NCBI RefSeq assembly: GCF_900055185.1
Contig: NZ_FIZX01000002.1
Location: 562,586 to 626,585, forward strand
Direction: 5' to 3'
DNA: 64,000 nucleotides
From: Grimontia celer
Lineage (GTDB): Bacteria; Pseudomonadota; Gammaproteobacteria; Enterobacterales; Vibrionaceae
Shown here: in pieces, positions 44,708 through 52,689 of the stretch
How the letters are laid out: every line of letters begins with the position of its first letter
Position numbering within the stretch: the stretch's first letter is position 1
Notes under the pieces: model-generated
What the model saw: only the letters and a program-made list of their open reading frames with translations
What the model was told of the DNA's origin: nothing
The model's database searches: none
Translations under genes and position numbers: made by a program

Positions 44708-45019
44708 CGTCTATCGGTATCTCGGTTTGGGGGCGTGATTTTACCTGTTTAGGTGAGAAAAACCACTTAGGCCGTGCAACAAAATGCAAAGCAGTAGGTA
44801 AGCGCCCATGCCATTTTCTTTTATAGGAATGTGGGCTTGTACCATATAAATAATACTGGAAAATTTAATTCTGATATTATTTTATGAAATTCATCCTTTT
44901 CATTATCTTAGCTCTTGGCTTTCTCCTTCGTTATATCCTCTATTCCAAATCCGATTTGTCTTCTTTTCTTTATTTACCAAAACTGGATCTATCAAAATAA
45001 AACGCGAAAGGAACAAGTC
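44708..45019. other. Divergent region upstream of the DUF2589 operon
   Basis: AT-rich, 312 bases, with the possible 38-codon gene at 44884-45000 and the ribosome site GAAAGGAAC of the first DUF2589-like gene at its end. Confidence 0.4.
44884..45000 (+). CDS. Possible small membrane peptide
   Basis: A 38-residue frame, MKFILFIILALGFLLRYIL followed by a short polar tail ending LDLSK. One hydrophobic helix with a basic residue near its end fits small membrane proteins. It stops 19 bases before the first DUF2589-like gene, in the right orientation to be first in that operon. It has no clear ribosome site, so it may not be translated. Confidence 0.35.
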   Translation: MKFILFIILALGFLLRYILYSKSDLSSFLYLPKLDLSK

Positions 45020-45532
45020 ATGATTAATTTAGACTCTTTGGTTTCGGCCGTTCATTTGAGCGTGACTAAAGCCAATCAGGCGCTACAGAACGAAAACCAG
45101 GAGTTGATCAGCCGTTTCTTCGACGAAGTCCCAAGCAGTAATTCAGGAAGGTTGGGAAGTGCCGAAACCCCAGAAGAGCCGGAGCGAACTGCTTATCGCC
45201 CTAAATATGTGACCATTGAATATCCGACGGATACCACAGACGGACTTCAGACCTTAGCGGTTGATGTTCCTTTGCTCACTTTGGTTCCGGTGGCGAGTCC
45301 TAGAGTGAGTGAGGTGAAATTTAGAACCAATCTAGAAGTTAACGTAAATGAAAGTAATGCGCTGGAAGTTTCTTTCGTTGGGAATAATTCAGGCGGTTTA
45401 TTTAAATCGGATAAAAAACCTAATCATATGGCTGAATTAGAAATAACTATTAATGCCGATGAACCGCCCGAAGGATTAAGGAAATTAATTGAAGGTTATG
45501 ACAGAGCACTAAGAGCGCAGATCCCTGGTTAA
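45020..45532 (+). CDS. DUF2589-like protein 1
   Basis: This encodes 170 residues from the ATG at 45020, chosen for GAAAGGAAC just upstream; an open frame upstream lacks support. The N-terminus MINLDSLVSAVHLSVTKANQALQNENQELISRFFDE and the middle blocks YRPKYVTIEYP, LAVDVPLLTLVPVASPRVSEVKFRTNLEVNV match the DUF2589 pattern (a short helical region followed by a beta-sandwich-like part). The function of the family is unknown. It shares the phrase VPLLTxVPxxS with the next gene. It is first in a four-gene plus-strand operon. Confidence 0.68.
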   Translation: MINLDSLVSAVHLSVTKANQALQNENQELISRFFDEVPSSNSGRLGSAETPEEPERTAYRPKYVTIEYPTDTTDGLQTLAVDVPLLTLVPVASPRVSEVKFRTNLEVNVNESNALEVSFVGNNSGGLFKSDKKPNHMAELEITINADEPPEGLRKLIEGYDRALRAQIPG

Positions 45533-45580
45533 TTGGGTCTGGCTTAATTTTGCAATTATTCATCAATCAGGAGAAATACC

Positions 45581-46276
45581 ATGCCAGACGTCAATACTGG
45601 ACCAGCACTGGTCTCGATGGCTCAGCAATTTGCCGGGCTACCAATGCACGCCCTGATCGGGGGCCCGTTAAACGCAGCTGCACAAGCCAACAGCATGATG
45701 GCGGTAACCCAAACCAAATTTATGTTGGATACCTGCTTCAACAAAAAATCAGATACCGAGGATAAAGGGAAAGATACGCTCGAACCCATCATGGTGACGA
45801 TGCAAATCACCCGTGGCGTAATCACTGAAGGGGAGACCAAAGAAGGTGATCCACCGGAGGTGAACGTGACGGAAGTCACCACAGAATTTGATGTGCCTCT
45901 TTTGACGATTGTTCCGCTCAACTCTCTGGGTGTCGACAACGTTCAGGTCGATTTCGAAATGGAAGTGAAGTCGAGCTATACCGATGAGTCGTCGCAATCT
46001 ACATCCAGCAAAACGAGCGAGCAAGGCAGCTTCTCCGCCAAACTGGGCGAAGGCTGGTGGTCGGTGGAAGTGAAAGGCAGCATCAGTCACGACAGCCAAT
46101 CCGCTTCGGCACAGAAATCGACCTATCAGAAAAGCAACAACGCCAAGTACACGGTGAGTGTGCACGCTGGGCAACTCTCGTTGCCGGAAGGTGTAACGAC
46201 CATTATTCAGGCGTTCACCAACAGCATTAGCCCAATCACCCTTGGGTCAGCGAAAGCGGCAGAAAAATCGTCTTAA
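45581..46276 (+). CDS. DUF2589-like protein 2
   Basis: This encodes 231 residues after a good CAGGAGAAATACC site. The N-terminal helix LVSMAQQFAGLPMHALIGGPLNAAAQANSMMAVTQTKFML is followed by the beta-rich part EFDVPLLTIVPLNSLGVDNVQVDFEMEVKSSY. A Ser-rich linker (DESSQSTSSKTSEQGSF) separates it from a further strand region, KLGEGWWSVEVKGSISHDSQS. It is a longer relative of the preceding protein, probably by gene duplication. No signal peptide is visible in either, so they look cytosolic. Unknown function. Confidence 0.7.
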   Translation: MPDVNTGPALVSMAQQFAGLPMHALIGGPLNAAAQANSMMAVTQTKFMLDTCFNKKSDTEDKGKDTLEPIMVTMQITRGVITEGETKEGDPPEVNVTEVTTEFDVPLLTIVPLNSLGVDNVQVDFEMEVKSSYTDESSQSTSSKTSEQGSFSAKLGEGWWSVEVKGSISHDSQSASAQKSTYQKSNNAKYTVSVHAGQLSLPEGVTTIIQAFTNSISPITLGSAKAAEKSS

Positions 46277-46323
46277 TTCCGTCCTCATTTTCTAAAGATT
46301 TTTCGTTGCCATTTTTTCCACCT

Positions 46324-46372
46324 GGCTGTTTGCCTGCCGGAGTCATTGGCTCTTTGAACAGCCGGGCTTTTT
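46324..46372 (+). terminator. Internal hairpin of the DUF2589 operon
   Basis: GGCTGTT (46324-46330) pairs with AACAGCC (46357-46363), extended by GG pairs, then CTTTTT. It lies between the second DUF2589-like gene and the CxxC protein gene, so it may partly stop transcription. Confidence 0.55.
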
Positions 46373-46390
46373 CCAAATGGGAGAGCAATT

Positions 46391-46612
46391 ATGAAAAGCG
46401 AGCTACCGTGCCCAGACTGCAAAACCAGTATCTCTTTTGACTTGAAAATGCTGCTTTCAGGCACCTCTTTCTCCTGTCCTTGCTGCAATTTGAAGTTCAG
46501 CCTGGACCCGGGAAGTAAACCGCAGTTAACCAAAGCGGTTGAGGGGTTTTCTGAGCTGCAGCGCCTTAACCAACAAGCCAGTGCTTCCTCTAGCCAAGTG
46601 ATGGGAGGTTGA
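46391..46612 (+). CDS. Small CxxC zinc-ribbon-like protein
   Basis: This encodes 73 residues, from the ATG after GGGAGAGCAATT. Two Cys pairs, CPDC (residues 7-10) and CPCC (29-32), are spaced as in a zinc ribbon (MKSELPCPDCKTSISFDL, GTSFSCPCCNLKFSL). The C-terminal half is a helical tail, EGFSELQRLNQQASASSSQ. It may bind zinc and act as a partner protein. It ends one base before the next gene's start. Confidence 0.72.
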   Translation: MKSELPCPDCKTSISFDLKMLLSGTSFSCPCCNLKFSLDPGSKPQLTKAVEGFSELQRLNQQASASSSQVMGG

Positions 46613-46613
46613 T

Positions 46614-47057
46614 ATGAACCGCGATAGTATTTCTACCAAATTCATTCTTGCTGCGCCGTTGCTGGCAATGCTTTTGTCAGGTTGCACCAAGCAGGAAAAC
46701 GACGGACAAGAAATCTTACTTGGTGCTAATCCGCCATTGAAAACAGGATTGGTCGTACGGGCAGGGCAATGCTCTGCAACCGCTTTTAAGAACGGCAGTG
46801 GCGTTCATGTCAGCAGCGACGGTGACACCATCTCCGGCCTCAGCGTGAATTGCACAACCAATACCAGCAACAAAGCGGCCTATTCCAATTACCTGAACGG
46901 GATTGGAGGTTACAGCCAATACTGTGTTTCAACGGTTGCCGGGCTCAACAAAGCGGGTGCGAAGGTAGTGACTGACCCCATTCCGGGTAATCCTGAGCAT
47001 TGTTTGTTGTCGGGTAAGGCGAGCAAGATTGCCACTAAGCTCACCAAGTATCCCTAA
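46614..47057 (+). CDS. Lipoprotein at the end of the DUF2589 operon
   Basis: This encodes 147 residues. The N-terminus has a hydrophobic stretch and lipobox (LLAMLLSGCTKQ), so the protein should be lipid-anchored. The mature part has five Cys, two of which are close to the ends (GQCSATAF, VNCTTN, QYCVSTV, EHCLLSG), and is otherwise Gly/Asn/Ser-rich. No domain is recognised. The start follows GGGAGGTTGAT and lies one base after the previous stop. It is closed by a long bidirectional hairpin. Confidence 0.68.
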   Translation: MNRDSISTKFILAAPLLAMLLSGCTKQENDGQEILLGANPPLKTGLVVRAGQCSATAFKNGSGVHVSSDGDTISGLSVNCTTNTSNKAAYSNYLNGIGGYSQYCVSTVAGLNKAGAKVVTDPIPGNPEHCLLSGKASKIATKLTKYP

Positions 47058-47094
47058 GCTCAACAGACTCTGGTGGCGAACCAGTAGCCCAAAA

Positions 47095-47133
47095 GCAAAC
47101 GAGGTTTAATCGAATGGATTAAACCTCGTTTGC
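47095..47133. terminator. Strong bidirectional terminator
   Basis: Perfect 17-bp arms (GCAAACGAGGTTTAATC and GATTAAACCTCGTTTGC) flank a 5-base loop. TTTT lies near the end on both strands. It separates the convergent DUF2589 operon and the nucleosidase-like operon. Confidence 0.85.
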
Positions 47134-47153
47134 TTTATAGCGAAAGCGAGAAA

Positions 47154-48323
47154 TTAATCGTCGTTTCTTCCCTCGCCGGCAATGGCCGCCCAACACATCA
47201 ACACGCTGTTGAAGCTGCTATAAAAACCACATCGCTTATAAATAATGCCAGACCAATTACCACGCACTGAATCCGGAATAGGCTGACCTGAAGCAGTGTG
47301 AGTGACAACAATTGGATCGGAGACATTGCGGATGAAGGCATAATCGACGCCCGCTTTTGCTGCCTGATGCGCGACAACAGCATCATCCATTTCCAGAAAA
47401 CAATAGGGGTCGCTCGGCTCTTCTCCTTCGATAAAATAGTAATCCGTCGTAAGAAGAGGTTGGTCTTTAGCGACTTTTATCTGCGCCTGTTTGAGATTCG
47501 CAGGGTCGAGGGGGGCATTGATCAGGTCGTCATAGGTATAAGTTGGCTGATTGGTACTTTGGTCGCCCTGTGGGTCTTGATTAAGCTCGGCGATGGCATC
47601 GCTGATGGTGTGGTCATTCCATACCTGATCCATGCCAAACATCAGAGCATCCTGAGCAGGTTGGTATAAGGACTGGGAAGGAAACCAAGTGTCGCAGGTA
47701 AAAGTTTGGTGGTTGTAATCACAGCCTTCGTTTTCCTGTTTGGCTAGAAGGATGTGTGCCTTATTGGTAACGACCGCAGCACCCAACATGTCGGTCAGTG
47801 CGCCACCTCCCGCTGTTCCTGTTGAGATTATCCGCTTTGCCCCGACGTTTTGAAGCAAAATATCAATCATGGCTTCCAGTCCTGAAATCCATGGCGGATG
47901 GGCGAGGTGAACCTGAGATTTAACCAGCAAGACACGCTGTTGCTGGTTAGCGGAGTCATTCACGCCAACCAGTTGGAAGTAAAAAATAGGATTGTCGTCA
48001 GGCGAGTCACAGTAAGGCGAGACTTCCTGATTTTCCGCATATCCCAGCCACTCTTTGCGCCAGTCGGTATCATCCGGGTAGCGTTTTTCCCCGCTGTTCA
48101 GCATGACATGATCCAGCGCCGACCACTCTGCAGATGTCCAGGTGACCAGAATGATATCTGCCTTGGGCAATTTGCCAGGCTCAATACTCAGTTGAGCGGG
48201 CGCAGATCGTTTGATGGCTTGCCAATCTACCGTGGGCAAAGGAAGTGAATTAGATGACGGTGTATTGGATGCGGCAGTGAAAAGCTGGGGCGTGCTTATA
48301 TTGATATCGGTATAACGAGACAC
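47154..48323 (-). CDS. Nucleoside-phosphorylase-like protein
   Basis: This encodes 389 residues; start is GTG at 48323 behind AAGGAGATAAAACC. Family blocks of the PNP/MTA-nucleosidase fold are visible: KADIILVTWTSAEWSALDHVM (Glu66), RIISTGTAGGGALTDMLGAAVV (residues 165-185) and CFLEMDDAVVAHQAAKAGVDYAFIRNVSDPIVV (Met312, Arg332, Asp336). Where the family normally has Met-Glu this one has Met-Asp, but the other key acids are kept. A 40-residue N-terminal extension and two inserts make it longer than usual (about 230-260). It could cleave or sense a nucleoside-type small molecule; this is inference. It is third in the minus-strand operon. Confidence 0.68.
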   Translation of the reverse strand: MSRYTDINISTPQLFTAASNTPSSNSLPLPTVDWQAIKRSAPAQLSIEPGKLPKADIILVTWTSAEWSALDHVMLNSGEKRYPDDTDWRKEWLGYAENQEVSPYCDSPDDNPIFYFQLVGVNDSANQQQRVLLVKSQVHLAHPPWISGLEAMIDILLQNVGAKRIISTGTAGGGALTDMLGAAVVTNKAHILLAKQENEGCDYNHQTFTCDTWFPSQSLYQPAQDALMFGMDQVWNDHTISDAIAELNQDPQGDQSTNQPTYTYDDLINAPLDPANLKQAQIKVAKDQPLLTTDYYFIEGEEPSDPYCFLEMDDAVVAHQAAKAGVDYAFIRNVSDPIVVTHTASGQPIPDSVRGNWSGIIYKRCGFYSSFNSVLMCWAAIAGEGRNDD

Positions 48324-48353
48324 GGTTTTATCTCCTTATCTTAATTGGACGGC

Positions 48354-49256
48354 TTATAGCATCAAAATCAAGGTGCACTCTTTAAGCTGAACGGTATGAC
48401 GGAGCGAGGTGTCCGCCGCTTGTTGACTTGAAAGTGCCAATTGCCAGCCTTCACAGTCGCCATCAAACCGGTTAAAGGTCATCTTGCCGTTTGGCTCATA
48501 GGTAAAGAAGTAAGGGTTCTGGCTTATGTCGTAGAAGGTTTGTACATCGGATAGGCTCAGCATCTCCTGAGATGCGGGTTCGTTCAGCACAGGGTGAGAG
48601 CCGAGTTCAATGCTATCCATAAAGTGGTCGATATTGACCTTGTGGTAGTTCTCGTTGGTTTTGATGAAGAAGTTTTCTGCTCCAAGGCGGAAGAAAGAAA
48701 ACCGCGTCCAGCCCTGCGCCCATGTTGCTGACCATACCTTTTGGGCATAAAGCTCGGAATATGCAGGTGCGACGATTTGCATCTTCACCACATCGCCCGT
48801 TTCTTTGTTGTATGCGACGAAGAAAACATCGTTGCGATAGTAAAGCGGCTGAACAGTCGTAAACCCTTTGCCCACCCGGATGGAGGTTACTGGAATAATA
48901 GTGATAGCTTCACCGTCGAAGCGGTAAAACTGTACATAGTCTGAATCAGGGTGATAACTCAGCAGCCAAGGCTGCCCGCCGAAATAGAAGCTGTGAAGCA
49001 TAGCAATGGGGTATTTGGCGGGAATCACTGCTTCTTGTTTAAAGTAGCTCTCTGTCTCGACATCGTAGGTTTTACAGACAATAAAAGTGTCTGGATCCTG
49101 CTGCGAGAAAAGAGAAAACGAGGTGCCGTTGACTTCGACACTGGTGCTGGCATTGACGGTATGGCAGTCAGTACCGATTTGGACTTTGGGCAACGTTTCC
49201 AGTTGAAGGGAGTTATCCGGCAATACCGTGACTTCGATGAGCGCTTTTGTATTCAT
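48354..49256 (-). CDS. Propeller- or lectin-like repeat protein, unknown
   Basis: This encodes 300 residues with no signal peptide. Repeated strand units occur at about 40-60 residue spacing: HSFYFGGQPWLLSYHPDSDYVQFYRFDG, VQPLYYRNDVFFVAYNKETGDVVKMQ, WSATWAQGWTRFSFFRLGAENFFIKTNENYHKVN and YDISQNPYFFTYEPNGKMTFNRFDG. The W-x-x-G-W-T-x-F turn recalls PLL/tectonin-type beta-propellers that bind sugars or other ligands. The call is by pattern only. It is the middle gene of the minus-strand operon, with AAGGAAC as its ribosome site. Alternative: another beta-propeller family. Confidence 0.55.
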   Translation of the reverse strand: MNTKALIEVTVLPDNSLQLETLPKVQIGTDCHTVNASTSVEVNGTSFSLFSQQDPDTFIVCKTYDVETESYFKQEAVIPAKYPIAMLHSFYFGGQPWLLSYHPDSDYVQFYRFDGEAITIIPVTSIRVGKGFTTVQPLYYRNDVFFVAYNKETGDVVKMQIVAPAYSELYAQKVWSATWAQGWTRFSFFRLGAENFFIKTNENYHKVNIDHFMDSIELGSHPVLNEPASQEMLSLSDVQTFYDISQNPYFFTYEPNGKMTFNRFDGDCEGWQLALSSQQAADTSLRHTVQLKECTLILML

Positions 49257-49329
49257 GGCGCGTTCCTTATTTGTTGTATTGAATAGATACCTGATGTGCT
49301 ATTGGTTTTAGAAAAGTGGTGTGCTGGCG

Positions 49330-50109
49330 CTAAGTCGACAGGCGGACATCGAGCGCCTGTCCCACAGAGACCTTGAGGCCGTCATCGTCTTCGCTGAATA
49401 GAGGGGAGATGTTCGCGATATCATGGAAAGCTTGCATGGCAATGTTGCACTGCCTGTCGCCCAAGAAGTGAATAATGCTATCAGGCCAACTCAGGGCGTC
49501 TGAGGCGAACCATAAAATGCCGTAGTCTTCCTGCAACACGGCGATGATCTCGAACAGATTTCTGTTACCTGTGATTCGTTGATTGCATAGATCCAAAAGC
49601 GCTGTGGCGACTTGGGTTTTGTTATCCAAAGCGTCGTCTGGCCACATCCAAATCAGCACACCGACATACAGTCCATGCCAGTCGATAGCTTCGCCAGAGA
49701 AGTAATACGGGATTTTCCATTGGAACTCAGAAGCGCCGGGATAGGCGATGGGAAAGTCCGAAAAGCTAGCGGGTGTCGTGCCCGCCGAGAAGTTAAACAC
49801 TGTTTCATGGAGCGACGAATAGGCTCTGCCCGCAACAGTGTGTCGGGAGGCATCGAAATACATCTGCTGGGATGGATACCCGACCAATGCGATTTCATCA
49901 GGTAATCTGATTTGGCGGCAATCAGGGGCTTGGGGGACAAGAGCAGGGTAATACATCCGAAGACCCATAGGCGACATCAGTTGCATTGTGATGGGAATAA
50001 ATATCTGCCCCAGTTTTTCCAGAAAACCTTGCGTATTACCTTGGTATTGCTGGCTGCGATAGCCTTGCCATACGCGGATCCCGTTCGGCGTGATGAGTTT
50101 TGTCTTCAT
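49330..50109 (-). CDS. Unknown 259-residue protein, first gene of the minus-strand operon
   Basis: This encodes 259 residues; no family is recognised. It begins MKTKLITPNGIRVWQGYRS after a strong GGGGAGTAGAT site. Features are a basic N-terminus, Met/Pro-rich IPITMQLMSPMGLRMYYPALVP, then several aromatic strands (WKIPYYFSGEAIDWHGLYVGVLIWMWPDD) and an acidic end (PLFSEDDDGLKVSVGQALDVRLST). No signal peptide or clear membrane helix. Spacing to the next gene is 73 bases, and the LysR gene at 50377 reads away from it, so control by that regulator is likely. Confidence 0.58.
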   Translation of the reverse strand: MKTKLITPNGIRVWQGYRSQQYQGNTQGFLEKLGQIFIPITMQLMSPMGLRMYYPALVPQAPDCRQIRLPDEIALVGYPSQQMYFDASRHTVAGRAYSSLHETVFNFSAGTTPASFSDFPIAYPGASEFQWKIPYYFSGEAIDWHGLYVGVLIWMWPDDALDNKTQVATALLDLCNQRITGNRNLFEIIAVLQEDYGILWFASDALSWPDSIIHFLGDRQCNIAMQAFHDIANISPLFSEDDDGLKVSVGQALDVRLST

Positions 50110-50376
50110 ATCTACTCCCCAAGTCTGGTTTCGATAAAGGCACAGAAAACAACAGTATTGATAGCTCTCTACTAAGAAGACAAATCCAATTTGTTATACC
50201 CCTTATAACGAAATTACTCGCTGCTCTTTTTTTGGAAGGTGTATTCGTAACGCGACATTTGGTGTATCAGCTAGGCGCTACACTCATACTAATTTGATGT
50301 TTTTGTTTTAAACGAAAATGACAACAAGAAATGCTCAGTGGTGCTCTCAACTTTTAGCAGGCAGAGGGAAGAGATA
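50110..50376. other. Divergent region between the minus operon and its LysR gene
   Basis: 267 bases with no gene. LysR-type regulators usually bind in such a position. I see no unmistakable operator, though TACACTCATACTAATTTG and similar AT-rich stretches may hold the promoters. Confidence 0.4.
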
Positions 50377-51297
50377 ATGATGCATTTAGATCCGAAGCTG
50401 TTCCGCGCGTTTAAAGCGGTCGCGGAATCACGCAGTTTTAATGACGCAGCCGAAATGGCGGCGATGACACAAGCAAACATCAGCAAACATATCCGCAGTT
50501 TAGAAGAACAAGTTGGGTATGAGCTGTTTATCCGGACACCCAAGTGTCCGGTGATGACGGATGCTGGCAAGAAACTGCTCCAACACATCAAAAATATCGA
50601 AGATCTAAACAGCGATTTCTCTCTGGAAGTAAAGAGCGACTTCAATCAAATAGAGGGGGTTGTCGCTTATGCGATGCCGCCGTCATGTTTGCTTTCTCCT
50701 CACTTTCCCATGCTGCTTGAACGGCGTTTGGATTACCCAAGACTGGAAATTGATTTAACCCTGATCCACAACAGTCAGGTGTTCGATAAAGTGTTGTCGA
50801 GTCAGGTCGATTTTGGCTTTGTGACCGAGAAAGTCGACCATCCTAGGCTGGAGTATTTCAGCTTCTGTCAGGAAGAGTATGTGATGGTCGCAGCGCCAAC
50901 CTGCGAAGTGTCTGAGATAAACGAGGAGAACATTCTCGAATACAATTACATCGAATACCCGGGGATGGATGTTTATTTCAATTTCTGGCGTCGTCACTTC
51001 TTCCCAAATCAGCATTCTATCAATGATTTATCTGTTCACTTTGCCGGGCGCATCAACAGCATTGAAGGGGCGATTTTGATGGTGCTGGGTGGCTTGGGAG
51101 TGTCAGTGTTTCCACGTCACTGTGTGCAGGAATACATCGATAGTGGGCAATTACATGAGTGCCAATTAGGCTCCACAGTATCGGAGCCACTGTTTAACCA
51201 TATCTACATCATCAAGCTCAATACCTTCAATCAACCGAAACGGGTAGATAAGGTGATTTCCTGGTTTATGGATATTTCGAAAGGCAGTCATCATTGA
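50377..51297 (+). CDS. LysR family transcriptional regulator
   Basis: This encodes 306 residues from an ATG at 50377 after AGGGAAGAGAT (the next codon is also ATG). The helix-turn-helix FNDAAEMAAMTQANISKHIRSLEEQVGYELFIRTPK is near residues 19-54, and a type II binding-protein-like effector domain follows (YAMPPSCLLSPHFPMLLERRL, GRINSIEGAILMVLGGLGVSVFPRHCV). It is divergent from the 259-residue protein gene and is the best candidate for its regulator. A hairpin follows it, facing the S33 peptidase gene. Confidence 0.9.
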   Translation: MMHLDPKLFRAFKAVAESRSFNDAAEMAAMTQANISKHIRSLEEQVGYELFIRTPKCPVMTDAGKKLLQHIKNIEDLNSDFSLEVKSDFNQIEGVVAYAMPPSCLLSPHFPMLLERRLDYPRLEIDLTLIHNSQVFDKVLSSQVDFGFVTEKVDHPRLEYFSFCQEEYVMVAAPTCEVSEINEENILEYNYIEYPGMDVYFNFWRRHFFPNQHSINDLSVHFAGRINSIEGAILMVLGGLGVSVFPRHCVQEYIDSGQLHECQLGSTVSEPLFNHIYIIKLNTFNQPKRVDKVISWFMDISKGSHH

Positions 51298-51310
51298 TGA
51301 AATGAATAAA

Positions 51311-51337
51311 AAAGGTGTGCTTAAACTGCACACCTTT
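51311..51337. terminator. Terminator between convergent genes
   Basis: AAAGGTGTGC/GCACACCTTT with an A-run to the left; the strong T-run is on the minus strand, after the S33 peptidase gene. Confidence 0.75.
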
Positions 51338-51356
51338 CCCACGAAGGGGTTCTGAG

Positions 51357-52652
51357 CTAGTTAGGTAGGTTCCCAATCTGCTCGCCCATCTCCATGAGTT
51401 TACCTAGTATTCTTTCACCGTCCGCACGCAGGCCATTATGCTCGTATTCATTGGTGATCCAAGCGTGGCTGTTTGGAATGCCTTTCAGGGTTTCGCGTGA
51501 GTAATCCATTTCGACATACATGTCGTCAGCATAAACGGCGCAGGTAACAGGTACCGTGTTTTCAGTGAGTTTCTCAACATCGTAAAGTGCTGGCCAGTCC
51601 GATTTGGTGGCCAGTGCTTCTGCAGTTTGTTTGAGTGGTAGCAGGTTTTGCAATTGGTCAAACATCCACGGATAAACCATTTCACCGGTAAACAGGAAAG
51701 GTTTACCAGGTTCGTAATTAAACTCGGCGTATTCCGCATTGCGAATGCGGTGTGCAGACCAAACTGACGCCTCGCCCTGATTGTAAATCGGTTCATGCAG
51801 GAAAGCGTAAATCGGGTTGGTCTGGTAGCTTTGTTCCGTCAACATCGCCTGGAGGAAACTGACACTCAGCACTCTGCCTTGGGCGGTTTCAGTGAAGGCC
51901 TCTTCCAACAGGTAGTACATAGGCAGATTTGCACCACTTCGGCCCAAATTGATGCCAATCTGTTGGAACTGCTCAACGGTAAAGGTTTGACCGTTTGGCA
52001 GCTTCACATCGCGCGTTCGCAAGAATTCAGCAATTTCTGCGCAGCGTCTTTGTGCGGATGGGAACTGGTCAAAGAAGCCGTTGTTCTTGTCTAACACGCG
52101 TTGATACGTGGCACGGTAGACATCATCAGCATGGCGGGTGAGAGAAGGCACACCACCTGTAATGTAAACGCGATGCAGGCTTTGTGGGTAGAACGACAGA
52201 TAGGTTAGAGAGCAGAAACCACCAAAGCTTTGGCCCAGAATTGACCATTTCTCCGCCCCCAACGCTTCGCGAATGGCTTCAGCGTCACGGACGATGTTAT
52301 CTGCACGGAACTGGCTGATGTATTCGACCTGCTTTGCGTCGTCCATATGGCTCAAGGTCTGGTGAGTCAGCGGCGAACTCATGCCTGTACCGCGCTGATC
52401 CAGCAGTAATACACGGTGATCTTGCAGGGCGCGTTTCAGCCAGCCACTTTTTGAATCAGGACGCGGAGAGGGAAATCCTGGGCCGCCCTGAAAGTAAACC
52501 AGCCATGGAAGATTTGCGTCTGCTTTCGATAATTCCACTACCTCACGGGCAAACACGGTGATGCGAGTGCCATCTTTCTCGCTGTAGTTGAGCGGCAGGT
52601 CGAATTGGTGTTGACGAAAAAGCACGCCACTGTCGATAAAGGATTCTTGCAT
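51357..52652 (-). CDS. Alpha/beta hydrolase, prolyl aminopeptidase-like (S33)
   Basis: This encodes 431 residues from the ATG at 52652, preceded by AAGGAAC; the open frame upstream overlaps the PilZ gene and is not used. Family blocks are LPWLVYFQGGPGFPSPRPDSKSGW, RVLLLDQRGTGMSSP, the nucleophile elbow WSILGQSFGGFCSLTYLSFYP (GQSFG) and a C-terminal His in EYEHNGLRADG. The HGGPG-like oxyanion motif and DQRGxGxS are typical of proline iminopeptidases. It should release N-terminal proline or other residues from peptides; cytosolic. Confidence 0.85.
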   Translation of the reverse strand: MQESFIDSGVLFRQHQFDLPLNYSEKDGTRITVFAREVVELSKADANLPWLVYFQGGPGFPSPRPDSKSGWLKRALQDHRVLLLDQRGTGMSSPLTHQTLSHMDDAKQVEYISQFRADNIVRDAEAIREALGAEKWSILGQSFGGFCSLTYLSFYPQSLHRVYITGGVPSLTRHADDVYRATYQRVLDKNNGFFDQFPSAQRRCAEIAEFLRTRDVKLPNGQTFTVEQFQQIGINLGRSGANLPMYYLLEEAFTETAQGRVLSVSFLQAMLTEQSYQTNPIYAFLHEPIYNQGEASVWSAHRIRNAEYAEFNYEPGKPFLFTGEMVYPWMFDQLQNLLPLKQTAEALATKSDWPALYDVEKLTENTVPVTCAVYADDMYVEMDYSRETLKGIPNSHAWITNEYEHNGLRADGERILGKLMEMGEQIGNLPN

Positions 52653-52689
52653 AATCTGTGTTCCTTGTCGTGAAGGGGAGTAGCGGCTG

